From: Sphingobium lactosutens
Lineage (GTDB): Bacteria > Pseudomonadota > Alphaproteobacteria > Sphingomonadales > Sphingomonadaceae
DNA: 64,000 nucleotides
Assembly (NCBI RefSeq): GCF_013393185.1
Contig: NZ_QJQX01000075.1
Coordinates: forward strand, 1 to 64,000
Reading direction: 5' to 3'
The position numbers and the translations under genes were made by a program. Under the pieces are notes generated by a model that did not search any database, was not told where the DNA came from, and was given only the letters and a program-made list of their open reading frames with translations. Every line of letters starts with the position of its first letter. Positions within the stretch are counted from its first letter, which is position 1. This document shows positions 34,847-45,275 of this stretch, one piece after another.

Positions 34847-35901
34847 GGATCGACCGGATCGCCCCCTCCTCGCCCACGGCGGGTTTCCTGCGGCGGCGGT
34901 CATCCATGCCGATGTGGGCGGACCTGACATGGCGGGTCGCACTGGTGTTCGGGCTGATCGCGCTGGTGCTGCTGCTGCACTGGGTCGGGCGCGACGGCCT
35001 CAAGGACAATTACGACAATCAGATCAGCTTCATCGACGTCCTCTATTTCACGACGGTAACGGTCACAACGGTCGGCTATGGCGACATCGTGCCGGTCACG
35101 CCCGAAGCGCGGCTGTTCGAATCCATCTTCGTGACGCCGATCCGCCTGTTCGTCTGGCTGATCTTCCTCGGCACCGCCTATAATCTCTTTTTCCGCAACA
35201 TCATCTACAGGTGGCGCATGGCACGCATCCAGGCCGATCTGCACAATCACATCATCGTCACCGGCTTCGGCACCAGCGGACAGGAGGCGGTCAACGAACT
35301 GCTCGCCCGCGGCGCCGACCCGCGCGAAATCGTCGTCATCGACGGCAACGAAAAGGCGCTGGCGCTCGCCGAAGCGCAGGGCTGCAACATCCTGTGCGGC
35401 GATTCCACCCGCGACAAGACGCTCAAGGACGTGGCCATCCACCGCGCACGCAGCATGATCGTGTCGGCGGGCCGCGACGACACCTCGATCCTCATCACGC
35501 TGACCGCCCGCCACCTGGCCCCGCGCCTGCCGATCAGCATCGTCGTGCGCAACGAGGATAATGAACTGCCCGCGCGGCAGGCGGGCGCGACCACCGTCAT
35601 CAACCCGGTCAGCTTCGCCGGGCTGCTGCTGGCGGGCAGCACCGACGGCAGGCATATCGCCGACTATATGGCAGACCTGGCCGGATCGGGCGGCCGGGTG
35701 AACATCAACGAACGGTTCGTGCTGCCGGAAGAGATTGGCGGGCCGCTGTCTGCCATCCAGACGGGCATCGGCCTGCGCATCTATCGCGACGACCGGCCGA
35801 TCGGCTTCTGGGAAGAAGGGGCGAAGCGGCTCCAGACCGGCGACCTCATCATCGAGATAAAGGAAGAACAGCCGCGTCCCGCACCTACCGGCGACGAGTA
35901 G
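34843..35901 (+). CDS. potassium channel protein with RCK (TrkA-N) domain
   Basis: 352 residues. Two membrane helices (VALVFGLIALVLLLHWV and IRLFVWLIFLGTAYNLFF) flank a pore loop with the K+ selectivity filter TVGYGD near residue 85. A cytoplasmic RCK domain follows, with the nucleotide-binding start HIIVTGFGTSGQEAV near 140 and the acidic VVIDGNEKAL, and a TrkA-C-like end. It is a ligand-gated two-helix K+ channel of the MthK/Kch type. Coupling to the NlpD-like gene by a 4-bp overlap is notable but unexplained. Confidence 0.9.
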   Translation: MRIDRIAPSSPTAGFLRRRSSMPMWADLTWRVALVFGLIALVLLLHWVGRDGLKDNYDNQISFIDVLYFTTVTVTTVGYGDIVPVTPEARLFESIFVTPIRLFVWLIFLGTAYNLFFRNIIYRWRMARIQADLHNHIIVTGFGTSGQEAVNELLARGADPREIVVIDGNEKALALAEAQGCNILCGDSTRDKTLKDVAIHRARSMIVSAGRDDTSILITLTARHLAPRLPISIVVRNEDNELPARQAGATTVINPVSFAGLLLAGSTDGRHIADYMADLAGSGGRVNINERFVLPEEIGGPLSAIQTGIGLRIYRDDRPIGFWEEGAKRLQTGDLIIEIKEEQPRPAPTGDE

Positions 35902-35930
35902 TTACGCGGCACAGGCGAGCCGAAACGAAT

Positions 35931-35948
35931 TGTTGCGATCTGGCAACA
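35931..35948. promoter_or_regulatory. dyad upstream of the TonB-dependent receptor gene
   Basis: TGTTGC-gatctg-GCAACA is a perfect 6-bp inverted repeat with a 6-bp spacer, about 100 bp before the receptor start and in a locally AT-richer stretch. It looks like an operator; no regulator can be named. Confidence 0.4.
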
Positions 35949-36045
35949 TCTTGAAAAATTCGTGCTACAATCGCCGCGGTCTCGATTGCTATGCTGTAGT
36001 AAAACGGAAACACTCCCTCACCGGTCTCTTTCAGAGGGGTGTAAC

Positions 36046-38874
36046 ATGCGCTTGAAAAGTGCCCTGCAATGCGGTGCCATGCTGTCCGTTGTCGCCTGGT
36101 CCGTTCCCACTTTCGCCCAATCCACCGAACCGCAAGCCGATGACGGCGTCGCCATCATCGTCACCGGCTCCCGCATCCGCCAGAATCCGCTCGATCAGGA
36201 CAAGCCGATCGTCACGGTCGACCAGCAGGCAATCGCCCGCACGGGCCTGACCTCCATCGCCGACGTGCTGCAACGCATCCCGAGCGCGGCGGGCGGCCTC
36301 AATACGAAGACCAACAATGCCGGCAATATCGGCGGGCCGCCCGACGGCACCGGCGTCAGTTCCGGCTCGGCGGAAGTCGATCTGCGCTATCTGGGCGCCA
36401 AGCGCACGCTGATCCTGGTCGACGGCATGCGTTATGTGAACGGATCGGCGGCCGGCGGTATTCCCGCCTCGGTCGACCTCAACACGATTCCGCAAAGCAT
36501 GATCGAGCGCGTCGAGGTGCTGCAATCGGGCGCCTCCCCGCTCTACGGCTCGGATGCCGTCGCAGGCGTGGTCAACATCATCACCAAGCAATCGCAGAAG
36601 GGTCTCGATTTCTCCGCCCAGTTCGGCACTTATGAACAGGGCGACGGCGAAACCTACGACATCAACGCCAGCTACGGCATCCAGTCGGATCGCGTCTCGA
36701 TCGTCTTCGGCGGTAATTATGTGAAGCAGCAGGCGGTTCGCACCTCCGACCGCTCCATTTCGCAATGGCCCGCCCCCGGCGGCACCAGTTGCGCCGATGG
36801 CGGTTGCTCCAGCGCCACGCCCAACGGCCGCTACGACGTGCTGGGCCAGAGCCTGACGCTCAGTGCTCCGATTCTCGGCCGTGCGCCGGTACTCAGCGAT
36901 TATCGCGACTGGGCCGGCACCAATGTCGATGGCTTCAACTTCGCGCCCTATAATTATCTGCTGACGCCGTCGGAACGCTATGGCGCCTTCCTGAACGCCA
37001 AGTTCGAATTTTCCGACAATGTCAGCCTGCGCACGCGGCTGGTCTACCAGCATCGCGAATCCACCACACAGGCGGCGTTCCTACCGCTGTTCATCGGGCC
37101 AGATGCGGGCAACGGCAATCTTCTCGACACCATCTCGATCGATGCGACCAACCCCTTCAACCCCTTCGGTGTGACATTGTCGTCGGGCGTGAACGGCATT
37201 CCCGCCAACTATTCGACCGTACGCCGCCGCTTCGTGGAGGGCGGTCCCCGCACCTTCAGCCAGTCCGTCGATACGATGACGATGCAGTCGACGCTGGAAG
37301 GCTCCTTCGATGTCGGCGACCATAAATGGTATTGGGACGTCAACGGCATATACGGCACCAACAATGCGCATCAGGTCTTCACCGGCAACCTTAACGCCGC
37401 AAAGCTGGCGCAGGCGCTGGGACCGGTCGCCAACTGCACCGGCGATTGCGTGCCGTTCAACATCTTCGGCGGAGCCGGGTCCATCACCCAGGCAATGCTC
37501 GACTATGTGACCTTTGACGAGCGCGACCGCAGCGAACAGGAATTGTGGGACGTCACCGCCAACCTTTCCGGCGAGCTGTTCGACCTGCCCGCCGGCCCGG
37601 TCGGCTTTGCCATCGGCTATGAACATCGCGACCAGTCGGCATCCTATACGCCCGATCCCATCATCACCGCCGGCCTTGGCGCGGACGTGCCGACCAGCCC
37701 ATCACGCGGCGGCTTCAATGTGGACGAGTTCTATGGCGAACTGCGCATCCCGATCCTGTCCGACACGCCCTTCTTCCGGAAGCTGGAACTAAGCGGCGCG
37801 GCCCGCCATTCCAACTATAGCAGCTTCGGCAGCAACACGACCTACACCGTGTCGGGCCTGTGGAAGCCGGTCAGCGATCTGCTGCTGCGCGGCGGCTATG
37901 CCGAAAGCCTGCGCGCGCCCAGCATCGGCGAATTGTATGCTGGCCGGTCGCGCACCGACGCGACCATCAACGATCCCTGCACCAGCGCACCCGGCGGTTC
38001 GTTCACGACCAACGCTACCGTGCGGGCGAACTGCATTGCCAATGGCGTGCCCGCCAACGGCAGCTACAACGAGCCGGTCGGCGGCCAGTTGGGTGTCTTC
38101 TCGCAGGGCTATACCGGGCTGAAGCCGGAAACGGCCAAGACCTGGACGGCAGGCTTCACCTATGCCCCGGCCTGGGCGCGGGACGGCTTCGCCAGCGCGT
38201 TCAGCATCGAGGTCAATTATTATAATATCCGCCTCAAGAACGCGATCGACTCAGTGCCGGCGACGCTGACGCTGCGCCGTTGCGCCTTCGACGGCGATCC
38301 ATTGAGCTGCGCCGCCATCACCCGCACCGGCAGCGGTGCCGTCGCGGGGATCAATGGCGTGCTGCAAAATCTGAACGCCATCAAGACCAACGGCTTCGAC
38401 GGCACCCTGATCTATCGGTCCAAGCCGGTCGGCAACGGAACGGTCGGCCTGAGCGTCAACGCAGCCTATCTCAACAAATATGACATCGTGCCGCCGTCGG
38501 ACCTCAATGCGCCGACGATCAAGTGCGCCGGGACCGAACGCTGCGCGTCGAGCGATCAGGCCTATCCGCGCTTCAAGGCCAATGCGACGCTGGATTACTC
38601 CGCCGATGCCTGGGGCATTTCCTTCACCGGCCGCTACATCAGCAAGGTCACGGAAAGCGACGGCAACGTCATGGGCCGGACCTTCTATGGCGACATGCAG
38701 GCCTATTTCTCGCCCGCCTGGCTCGACCATCGCACCCGGCTGACGATCGGCGTCAACAATATCTTCGACAAGGATCCGCCGGCCTGCTTCACGTGCGACA
38801 GCGCCAATTTCGATCCGACAACCTATGACGTGCCGGGCCAGTTCGGTTATATCCGCCTGTCCTACAAGATGTGA
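36046..38874 (+). CDS. TonB-dependent outer-membrane receptor
   Basis: 942 residues from ATG 36046; the open frame goes to 35962. A signal peptide ([23 protein letters not shown]) precedes a short TonB-box-like segment ([14 protein letters not shown]), a plug domain ([21 protein letters not shown] to [18 protein letters not shown]) and a 22-strand barrel with long loops ending in [13 protein letters not shown]. Cys pairs in loops ([23 protein letters not shown]) fit disulphides. It belongs to the large sphingomonad receptor class for complex substrates; the ligand is unknown and nothing nearby identifies it. Confidence 0.92.
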   Translation: MRLKSALQCGAMLSVVAWSVPTFAQSTEPQADDGVAIIVTGSRIRQNPLDQDKPIVTVDQQAIARTGLTSIADVLQRIPSAAGGLNTKTNNAGNIGGPPDGTGVSSGSAEVDLRYLGAKRTLILVDGMRYVNGSAAGGIPASVDLNTIPQSMIERVEVLQSGASPLYGSDAVAGVVNIITKQSQKGLDFSAQFGTYEQGDGETYDINASYGIQSDRVSIVFGGNYVKQQAVRTSDRSISQWPAPGGTSCADGGCSSATPNGRYDVLGQSLTLSAPILGRAPVLSDYRDWAGTNVDGFNFAPYNYLLTPSERYGAFLNAKFEFSDNVSLRTRLVYQHRESTTQAAFLPLFIGPDAGNGNLLDTISIDATNPFNPFGVTLSSGVNGIPANYSTVRRRFVEGGPRTFSQSVDTMTMQSTLEGSFDVGDHKWYWDVNGIYGTNNAHQVFTGNLNAAKLAQALGPVANCTGDCVPFNIFGGAGSITQAMLDYVTFDERDRSEQELWDVTANLSGELFDLPAGPVGFAIGYEHRDQSASYTPDPIITAGLGADVPTSPSRGGFNVDEFYGELRIPILSDTPFFRKLELSGAARHSNYSSFGSNTTYTVSGLWKPVSDLLLRGGYAESLRAPSIGELYAGRSRTDATINDPCTSAPGGSFTTNATVRANCIANGVPANGSYNEPVGGQLGVFSQGYTGLKPETAKTWTAGFTYAPAWARDGFASAFSIEVNYYNIRLKNAIDSVPATLTLRRCAFDGDPLSCAAITRTGSGAVAGINGVLQNLNAIKTNGFDGTLIYRSKPVGNGTVGLSVNAAYLNKYDIVPPSDLNAPTIKCAGTERCASSDQAYPRFKANATLDYSADAWGISFTGRYISKVTESDGNVMGRTFYGDMQAYFSPAWLDHRTRLTIGVNNIFDKDPPACFTCDSANFDPTTYDVPGQFGYIRLSYKM

Positions 38875-38897
38875 CGGATCAACGAGTTGGATGAAGG

Positions 38898-38934
38898 AAG
38901 GGCGCGCCCGCAATGGCGCGCCCTTCGTCATTTT
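38898..38934 (+). terminator. terminator after the TonB-dependent receptor gene
   Basis: AAGGGCGCGCC (38898-38908) pairs perfectly with GGCGCGCCCTT (38915-38925) on a 6-nt loop, followed by CGTCATTTT. Confidence 0.85.
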
Positions 38935-38995
38935 CGCGGCCGATCTTCTCTTGGCCGTGACATTTGGCGCAAAAATCCCTATGTGCGCGCCGATC

Positions 38996-40363
38996 ATGGC
39001 AACCAAAATTCCCGAAGCGCCGAAAGTCGGCATGGTGTCGCTCGGCTGTCCCAAGAATCTCGTGGACAGCGAACGCATCCTCACCAAGCTGCGCTCCGAC
39101 GGCTATCAGATGTCCGCCGACTATGCCGGCGCAGACGTCGTGCTGGTCAACACCTGCGGCTTTCTCGACTCGGCGAAGGAAGAGTCACTGGAAGCTATCG
39201 GCGAGGCGATCGCGGAAAATGGCCGCGTGATCGTGACCGGCTGCATGGGCGACGAGGCGGACGTTATCCGCGCGAAATTCCCGCAGGTGCTAGCCGTGAC
39301 CGGCGCGCATCAATATGAGCAGGTGGTCAACGCGGTCCATGACGCATCGCCGCCCATCCCCAACGCTTTCGTCGACCTGGTGCCCGAAGGCGGTCTGAAG
39401 CTGACGCCGCGCCATTACAGCTATCTGAAGATCAGCGAGGGCTGCAACCATCGCTGCTCCTTCTGCATCATCCCTTCGATCCGCGGCGACCTCGTCAGCC
39501 GCCGCGTCGACGCCGTGCTGCGCGAAGCGGAAAAGCTGGTCCATGCCGGCACGAAGGAACTGCTGGTCATCAGCCAGGACACTTCGGCCTATGGCGTCGA
39601 CACGCGCCACGAGACGCGCAACTGGAAAGGCCGGGACGTGCGTGCGCACATGACCGACCTCGCCCGCGAACTGGGCCAGTTGCGCACCGCCGAAGGACGC
39701 GCGCCCTGGGTGCGGCTGCACTATGTCTATCCCTACCCCCATGTCGATCATGTCATCCCGCTGATGGCGGAAGGGCTGCTGACGCCCTATCTCGACATTC
39801 CCTTCCAGCATGCCGCGCCGTCGGTGCTCAAGGCCATGAAGCGCCCCGCCAATGAGGCGAAGGTGCTGGACCGCATCCGCAAGTGGCGGGACATCTGCCC
39901 GGACATCGCGATCCGCTCCAGCTTCGTCGTCGGCTTCCCCGGCGAGACGGAGGCGGACTTCCAATATCTGCTCGACTGGCTGGAAGAAGCGCAACTCGAC
40001 CGCGTCGGCGCTTTCCGCTTCGAGCCGGTCGAGGGCGCTGCCGCCAATGACTTGCCCGGCGCTGTGCCAGAAGAGGTCAAGGAAGAACGCTATCAGCGGA
40101 TCATGGAAAAGACCGCTGCGATCAGCGCCGCCAAGTTGCAGGCGAAGGTCGGCCGTATCCTGCCCGTCATCCTCGACGAGGTCGGCGAGCCGGACGAAGA
40201 GGATGGCAGCATCGGCGCGACCGCACGCAGCCAGGCCGACGCGCCGGAAATCGACGGCAATGTCTTCCTGCGCGACGTGAGCGAAGGGCGCAAGGCCGGC
40301 GACATGTTCGACGTGCTGGTCGAGGACGCTGACGAGCATGACCTGTATGGGGTGCCGGTTTAA
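38996..40363 (+). CDS. rimO: ribosomal protein S12 methylthiotransferase RimO
   Basis: Radical-SAM enzyme that adds a methylthio group to an Asp of ribosomal protein S12. 455 residues: the N-terminal MTTase domain with three iron-sulfur Cys ([21 protein letters not shown]), the radical-SAM core with CNHRCSFC near residue 155, and a C-terminal TRAM domain. The frame is open from 38825 through the receptor terminator, but ATG 38996 ([18 protein letters not shown]) gives the family start; ATG 38981 is possible. Confidence 0.95.
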   Translation: MATKIPEAPKVGMVSLGCPKNLVDSERILTKLRSDGYQMSADYAGADVVLVNTCGFLDSAKEESLEAIGEAIAENGRVIVTGCMGDEADVIRAKFPQVLAVTGAHQYEQVVNAVHDASPPIPNAFVDLVPEGGLKLTPRHYSYLKISEGCNHRCSFCIIPSIRGDLVSRRVDAVLREAEKLVHAGTKELLVISQDTSAYGVDTRHETRNWKGRDVRAHMTDLARELGQLRTAEGRAPWVRLHYVYPYPHVDHVIPLMAEGLLTPYLDIPFQHAAPSVLKAMKRPANEAKVLDRIRKWRDICPDIAIRSSFVVGFPGETEADFQYLLDWLEEAQLDRVGAFRFEPVEGAAANDLPGAVPEEVKEERYQRIMEKTAAISAAKLQAKVGRILPVILDEVGEPDEEDGSIGATARSQADAPEIDGNVFLRDVSEGRKAGDMFDVLVEDADEHDLYGVPV

Positions 40364-40377
40364 ATCAGACTCTACAT

Positions 40378-40394
40378 CCGTTCGTTTCGAACGG
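40378..40394. repeat. inverted repeat, CGTTCG family copy 3 (minimal)
   Basis: CCGTTCG-TTT-CGAACGG, a 7-bp stem with 3-nt loop between the convergent ends of rimO and the RsiV-like gene. It is the shortest member of the family and may act as a bidirectional terminator. Confidence 0.6.
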
Positions 40395-40402
40395 AGTTCG
40401 CA

Positions 40403-41245
40403 TCAGGGCTTCACGAACCCGTCCTGATATTCGGTCTTGATCGCCTTCCACATCGCAGAGTCAACGGGCAACGGCACCTCATAGCTGCCTTCCGCATAGG
40501 GGCCGGCGCTATAGGGGCCGATCACCACGGTCACGCCGTCGACCAGCTTGCCGTCCTTCGATGTCGGCACCAGCCGCTGCTCCATCGGGTCGATGCATTT
40601 GGTGAAGTCGTCGTCGCCCCGCACCACAGGTTCGCCGCGTTTTTCGGCGCGCTGCTTGTCGAGCGCCGCGCAGAAACGATCCCTGACCGCGGCGGCGAAA
40701 GCGGCGGGCGTGGTCATCACCGCCTTGAAGCTGGTTTCCCGCTTGCGCGCCTTGTCCCAGAGCAGCCCGTCATAGCCGGTCATGCCATGCGCGCCGCCGG
40801 TATAGACATAGGTCTGCGACTGGAGCGACAGGAAACGGGGCGTATCCGCCGCGACGCTCCATTGCGTTTCCAGGCTGTGCGGGCGGAAGGGGAAACCCGA
40901 TTGCTTCATCGACGCGCTGTCCTCCCGCGCCATCCTGGTCGCATCGGCTTTGGCGGACGCGGCATCCTTGCCGAACTTTTCGACCAGGAAGGGGATCGCG
41001 GCGGCCTGCGCGGGATAGGTATAGGAAAATTCGAGGAAATCGGTCTTCGCCTTCTCCTCGAACGGCTTGGCAGGCGGGGCCGGCGGCTGCGTGCCCGCCA
41101 TCCGATCGGCAAAGCGGGACGCCGCCGCGTTGACCGTAGCGTTCCCGGTAGCTTCTTCCCTGTCCTTCGACGGCGAACAGGCGGCGAGCATAAGCATCGC
41201 CGCCGTTGGAACCAGCCTCCCTGCCCGCACCCCCCCTGATCGCAT
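40403..41245 (-). CDS. lipoprotein with RsiV-like (DUF3298/DUF4163) domain
   Basis: 280 residues from ATG 41245. The signal (VPTAAMLMLAACSPSKD) has the lipobox LAAC. The rest has the DUF4163/DUF3298 pattern: FSYTYPAQAAAIPFLVEKF, SLQSQTYVYTGGAHGMTGYDGLLWD (the GGAH motif is the family hallmark), and VTVVIGPYSAGPYAEGSYEVPLP with the typical PYxxGPYA sequence. Its start overlaps the stop of the upstream small gene (TGATG). The family includes lysozyme-binding anti-sigma domains; the role here is unknown. Confidence 0.8.
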   Translation of the reverse strand: MRSGGVRAGRLVPTAAMLMLAACSPSKDREEATGNATVNAAASRFADRMAGTQPPAPPAKPFEEKAKTDFLEFSYTYPAQAAAIPFLVEKFGKDAASAKADATRMAREDSASMKQSGFPFRPHSLETQWSVAADTPRFLSLQSQTYVYTGGAHGMTGYDGLLWDKARKRETSFKAVMTTPAAFAAAVRDRFCAALDKQRAEKRGEPVVRGDDDFTKCIDPMEQRLVPTSKDGKLVDGVTVVIGPYSAGPYAEGSYEVPLPVDSAMWKAIKTEYQDGFVKP

Positions 41246-41445
41246 CAATGCGCCTGCGCCGCGCGGCAACGTTCGCCGATCGCCTTGCGCGCATAGTCGC
41301 TGTCGAGCGCGCGGCCCGCATTGGACCAGCCCTCGGAAATCAACGCCTGCTGCACCGAATGAAGATTGTCGTAGCGGCCGCTTTCGGCCAGCGCATAGGC
41401 CCGCGCCCGCGCAGCCTGAAGGCTGCGGTCATCACCATGAATCAT
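41245..41445 (-). CDS. small hypothetical protein, 66 residues
   Basis: The start at ATG 41445 (MIHGDDRSLQAARARAYAL...) has AGGAG eight bases upstream; the frame stays open to 41586. It is predicted all-helical and charged, with RYDNLHSVQQALISEGWSNAGRALDSDYARKAI as the conserved-looking part, which resembles small sphingomonad proteins of unknown role. It overlaps the RsiV-like lipoprotein start, so the two are coupled. Confidence 0.7.
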   Translation of the reverse strand: MIHGDDRSLQAARARAYALAESGRYDNLHSVQQALISEGWSNAGRALDSDYARKAIGERCRAAQAH

Positions 41446-41585
41446 GATCCTGCTCCTTTCTCTGTTCTTCGGGAAATCTAGGCCTGTCCGGCCCGCAGCG
41501 CAAAGGAAGAAAGGGCCGGTCGTGCGCGGGAAGCGATGAAATTTTTGCCTTTCCATGGCCGATCGCTTTCCCTTACATCCATGCA

Positions 41586-42995
41586 ATGACCGACTTTTCC
41601 GACCTGCTCAAAGCGGACAACCAGCAGCCCGCCCGTTCGATCCATCTGATTGAAAATAAGGGCTTTGATGCCTGGCTTTCGACCCAGCCCGACAAGGTGC
41701 GCGCGATCGTCGCGGCGCAGCGCTTCAAGGGCAAGGCCGGCGAGCAGGCGATCCTGCCGGGCGATGGCCTGCCGGGCGATGGCAACGACTGGTCGGTGGT
41801 CGCGGGCGTCGCGAGCAAGGAAGCGCTTGGCCCCTGGTGCCTCGCACGCCTCGCCGAAACCCTGCCCGAGGGCAGCTACCGGCTGGCGGAGGGCACGCCA
41901 GGCGCCGCGGCGCTGGGCTGGCTGACGGCGCAATATCGCTTCGACCGCTATCGCAAAGATGATGCACCTGCCGGGCCGCGCGTCCTGCTGACGGGCGGCG
42001 TCGCGCAGATCGATCCGACCGTGCAACTGGCGAAGGCGGTGGCGCTAGTGCGCGACCTCGTCAACACGCCGGCCGCCGACATGGGGCCGCCCGACCTGGA
42101 GGCGGCGGTCGAAAAGGTCGCCAAGCCCTTCGGCGCGATCGTCAGCGTCACGCGCGGCGACGCGCTGGAGCAGGGCTTCCCGATGATCCACGCCGTCGGC
42201 AAGGCGGCGGACAAGAGCTTCGCCCCGCGCCTGATCGAACTTACATGGGGCGACCCCAGCCATCCGCGCATTACCCTCGTCGGCAAGGGCATCTGCTTCG
42301 ACAGCGGCGGCCTCGACATCAAGCCCTCGTCGGGGATGCGCCTGATGAAGAAGGATATGGGTGGCGCGGCCCATGCGCTCGGCCTTGCCCGACTGGTGAT
42401 GGCGGCGCGCCTGCCGGTGCGATTGCACCTGCTGATCGCGGCGGCGGAGAATGCCATTTCCGGCAACGCCTTCCGTCCCGGCGACATATTGCGCACGCGC
42501 AAGGGACTGACGGTGGAGATTGGCAATACCGACGCCGAAGGGCGACTGGTGCTGGGCGATGCGCTGACCCGTGCGGGTGAGGAAAAGCCCGACCTCCTCA
42601 TCGACTTCGCCACTCTGACCGGCGCGGCGCGCGTCGCGGTCGGCCCGGACCTGCCCGCCCTGTTCACCAACGACGACGGACTGGCGGCGGACATGGCCGC
42701 GATCGGTGCGCAGATCGACGACCCGACCTGGCGCCTGCCGCTCTGGGACGCCTATGCCGACATGCTGAAGTCGGACGTCGCCGATATCAACAATGCGGGC
42801 GAAGGCGGTTTTGCCGGCGCGATCACCGCCGCTCTGTTCCTCAAGCGATTCGTGCCGGACGACACGCCCTGGCTGCATCTCGACACGTTCGCCTGGCGTC
42901 CGTCGAACAAGCCGGGCCGGCCAAAGGGCGGCGAAGCGCTCGGCATGCGCGCGACCTTCAGCCTGCTGCAACAGCGCTATGGCAAGGACGGATAA
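41586..42995 (+). CDS. M17 family leucyl aminopeptidase
   Basis: Cytosolic metallo-exopeptidase of 469 residues. The M17 signature NTDAEGRLVLGDAL is near residue 315; the catalytic Lys and metal-binding Asp lie in GKGICFDSGGLDIKP near 240, followed by MKKDMGGAAHALGLA, and the second metal ligands are in DFATLTGAARVAVG. The N-terminal domain is divergent from PepA. A broad role in peptide turnover is inferred. It begins 140 bp from the divergent small gene. Confidence 0.92.
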   Translation: MTDFSDLLKADNQQPARSIHLIENKGFDAWLSTQPDKVRAIVAAQRFKGKAGEQAILPGDGLPGDGNDWSVVAGVASKEALGPWCLARLAETLPEGSYRLAEGTPGAAALGWLTAQYRFDRYRKDDAPAGPRVLLTGGVAQIDPTVQLAKAVALVRDLVNTPAADMGPPDLEAAVEKVAKPFGAIVSVTRGDALEQGFPMIHAVGKAADKSFAPRLIELTWGDPSHPRITLVGKGICFDSGGLDIKPSSGMRLMKKDMGGAAHALGLARLVMAARLPVRLHLLIAAAENAISGNAFRPGDILRTRKGLTVEIGNTDAEGRLVLGDALTRAGEEKPDLLIDFATLTGAARVAVGPDLPALFTNDDGLAADMAAIGAQIDDPTWRLPLWDAYADMLKSDVADINNAGEGGFAGAITAALFLKRFVPDDTPWLHLDTFAWRPSNKPGRPKGGEALGMRATFSLLQQRYGKDG

Positions 42996-43057
42996 GCGCG
43001 TGCGACAAAGCGCCGATCCGTTACGCAACCGGATTGGCCATTGCGCGTTAAGGCGAG

Positions 43058-43465
43058 ATGAACGCGCAGATCGCTCCAGAATCGCTTGCCGAAACCGACC
43101 GACCGGGATTGCAGCCGCTGCGCCAGTGGATGCGCACGCTGGTCGACTATGTCCGATCCGGCAAACCCGACCTCACCAACCGCCAGATGGCGCTAATGAT
43201 GACGGTCTATATCAACAGCGGGCCTCATACGGTACGTGGTCTGGCGGAGGCGCTGCACGTTTCCAAGCCGGTCATCACCCGCGCGCTGAACAAGCTTTCG
43301 GCCCTGGGTTATCTCCGCCGAGAGCGCGATGTCGCCGATCGTCGCAATATTTTCATCACCCGGACCCCAAAAGGGGCGGAATTTCTTGACGCCTTTCATC
43401 ATTTCATCGCAGGAACCGCGCGCGATGAAAGGCACGAACACCCCCACGCGGAACGGTCCGCCTGA
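43058..43465 (+). CDS. MarR-family transcriptional regulator
   Basis: 135 residues. A winged helix-turn-helix is clear in LTNRQMALMMTVYINSGPHTV, then LAEALHVSKPVITRALNKLSALGYLRRERDVADRRN (about 55-95), with the usual DxR-x wing. It overlaps the C40 peptidase gene by 41 bp and is therefore first in a three-gene unit with it and argC. Effector and target genes are unknown. Confidence 0.85.
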   Translation: MNAQIAPESLAETDRPGLQPLRQWMRTLVDYVRSGKPDLTNRQMALMMTVYINSGPHTVRGLAEALHVSKPVITRALNKLSALGYLRRERDVADRRNIFITRTPKGAEFLDAFHHFIAGTARDERHEHPHAERSA

Positions 43466-44333
43466 AAGAACCCGGTTCAAGCTGGATGGCCGCTCGGTCG
43501 CGCTTGACCGCCGCGTCCATGCGGCTCGTGGCGACCTTGCCGACCTGGCGCTTGCCGGCACGCTCTTTTCCGCCCATTACGCCCGCGCCGTACCGCTGAC
43601 CTGCGTTGCCCCCGGCGCGCCGATCCTGTCGGCCGCAGCACCCACGTCCGAAGCCGTCAGCGAATTGCTCCGCGGCGAAACCTTCCACGCGCTCGACGTG
43701 ACGACCGACTGGGCCTGGGGCTTTTGCGGCCATGACGGCTATGTCGGCTATGTCCGGCGCGATGCGCTGGATGTCGAGGAACAGCCGACCCATCGCATCA
43801 TCGCCGGCACCGCGCCTCTGTTCAACGCCGCCGACATCAAGTCGCCCATCGCCGACTATTGGCCGCGCGGGGCACGTTTTTCGGGCGAAGTGCAGGGCGA
43901 CTTCATCGCCTGTGCCGAAGGCTTCATCCACCTCCGCCACGCCGCTCCGGTCGATCAGCGCGCGCAGGATTGGGTCGCCGTCGCCGAACGCTATCTGGGC
44001 CAGCCCTATGTCTGGGGCGGGCGCGGCCATCGTGGCATCGACTGTTCCGGCCTGGTGCAGGTCGCGCTGGGCGCAGCCGGCATGGCCGTCCCGCGCGACA
44101 CCGACCTGCAATGCGAAGGCATCGGCGCGCCGATCGACAGCAAGGCCGGCCTGCAGCGCGGCGACATCATCTTCTTCCCCGGCCATGTCGGCATCATGAC
44201 CGATGGCAAGACGCTGCTGCACGCCAATGCCCACTGGATGGCGGTCGTCAGCGAGCCGCTCGCGGATGTTGTCGCGCGCCTTGCCGATGCCCATATCGAA
44301 CCCATCATCGCGCGGCGGAGGATCGGCGCATGA
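43425..44333 (+). CDS. NlpC/P60 (C40) family peptidase with SH3-like N-domain
   Basis: 302 residues from ATG 43425 (the frame is open to 43329). An N-terminal SH3-like region (to about 160) precedes the NlpC/P60 domain: the catalytic Cys in GIDCSGLVQ, the first His in FPGHVGIM and the second in LLHANAHWM. No signal peptide is visible, so it is cytoplasmic or exported in some other way. Such proteins cleave peptidoglycan stem peptides at D-Glu-diaminopimelate bonds. It overlaps marR (41 bp) and argC (4 bp). Confidence 0.88.
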   Translation: MKGTNTPTRNGPPERTRFKLDGRSVALDRRVHAARGDLADLALAGTLFSAHYARAVPLTCVAPGAPILSAAAPTSEAVSELLRGETFHALDVTTDWAWGFCGHDGYVGYVRRDALDVEEQPTHRIIAGTAPLFNAADIKSPIADYWPRGARFSGEVQGDFIACAEGFIHLRHAAPVDQRAQDWVAVAERYLGQPYVWGGRGHRGIDCSGLVQVALGAAGMAVPRDTDLQCEGIGAPIDSKAGLQRGDIIFFPGHVGIMTDGKTLLHANAHWMAVVSEPLADVVARLADAHIEPIIARRRIGA

Positions 44334-45274
44334 GCACGACAATTTTCATCGACGGCGGTCATGGCACCACCGGCATCGAAATCGGCGACCGGCTGGCCGG
44401 ACGCCCCGAACTGACGCTGATCACCGTGCCGGAGGAAAAGCGCCGGGACGCGAACGCGCGTCGCGACGCGCTGAACGCCGCCGACATCGTCATCCTCTGC
44501 CTGCCCGACGATGCCGCGCGCGAAGCCGTGTCGCTGATCGACAATGGTCGCACCCGCGTGATCGACGCATCGACCGCGCATCGCGTTGCCGACGGCTGGA
44601 CCTATGGCTTCCCCGAACTGGAGCCGGGCCATCGAGAGGTGCTGGCGAACAGCCGCTTCGTCGCCAATCCGGGTTGCTGGCCGACCGGCTTCCTGGCGCT
44701 GGTGCGTCCACTGGTCCTGGCCGGGCTGCTGCCTGCCGACTGGCCGGTGACGGTGTCGGGCGCGTCGGGCTATTCGGGCGGCGGCAAGGCGATGATCGCC
44801 GAATATGAAGGCGAAGCCGGCGCGCCGAGCGCGTTCCGCCCCTATGGTCTCAGCCTGGCGCATAAGCATGGGCCGGAAATGACCCGCTATTCGGGCCTCG
44901 CCCATCCGCCGATCTTCGCGCCGGCAGTGGCGAACGCCTATCGCGGCATGATCGTCGAAGTGCCGCTGCAACTGCGCGCCATGCCGGGCACGCCCTCGGT
45001 CGCCGACATCCATGCCGCGCTGGCCGCCGCCTATGCCGGATCGCCGATCGTCAGCATCGCCTCACCGGAGGACAGCGCCGCCATGACCGGGGTCGCTCTG
45101 GAGCATGTCGGCGCGACCGACCGCCTCGCCCTGTTCGTCTTCGGCAACGAACAGAGCGGCCAGGCGCGCCTCGTCGCCACGCTCGACAATCTGGGCAAGG
45201 GCGCAGCCGGCGCCGCCGTCCAGAATCTCAACATCCTGGCTGGCCTGCCGGAAACCGCAGGCTTGCGCCTCTGA
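44330..45274 (+). CDS. argC: N-acetyl-gamma-glutamyl-phosphate reductase, short (type 2) form
   Basis: NADPH-dependent third step of arginine synthesis. 314 residues, matching the shorter ArgC class: IFIDGGHGTTGIEIGDRL nucleotide-binding start, the catalytic Cys in FVANPGCWPTGFLAL near residue 117 and the His region SLAHKHGPEM. The frame is open far upstream, but ATG 44330 overlapping the C40 stop is the proper start. Confidence 0.95.
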   Translation: MSTTIFIDGGHGTTGIEIGDRLAGRPELTLITVPEEKRRDANARRDALNAADIVILCLPDDAAREAVSLIDNGRTRVIDASTAHRVADGWTYGFPELEPGHREVLANSRFVANPGCWPTGFLALVRPLVLAGLLPADWPVTVSGASGYSGGGKAMIAEYEGEAGAPSAFRPYGLSLAHKHGPEMTRYSGLAHPPIFAPAVANAYRGMIVEVPLQLRAMPGTPSVADIHAALAAAYAGSPIVSIASPEDSAAMTGVALEHVGATDRLALFVFGNEQSGQARLVATLDNLGKGAAGAAVQNLNILAGLPETAGLRL

Positions 45275-45275
45275 C

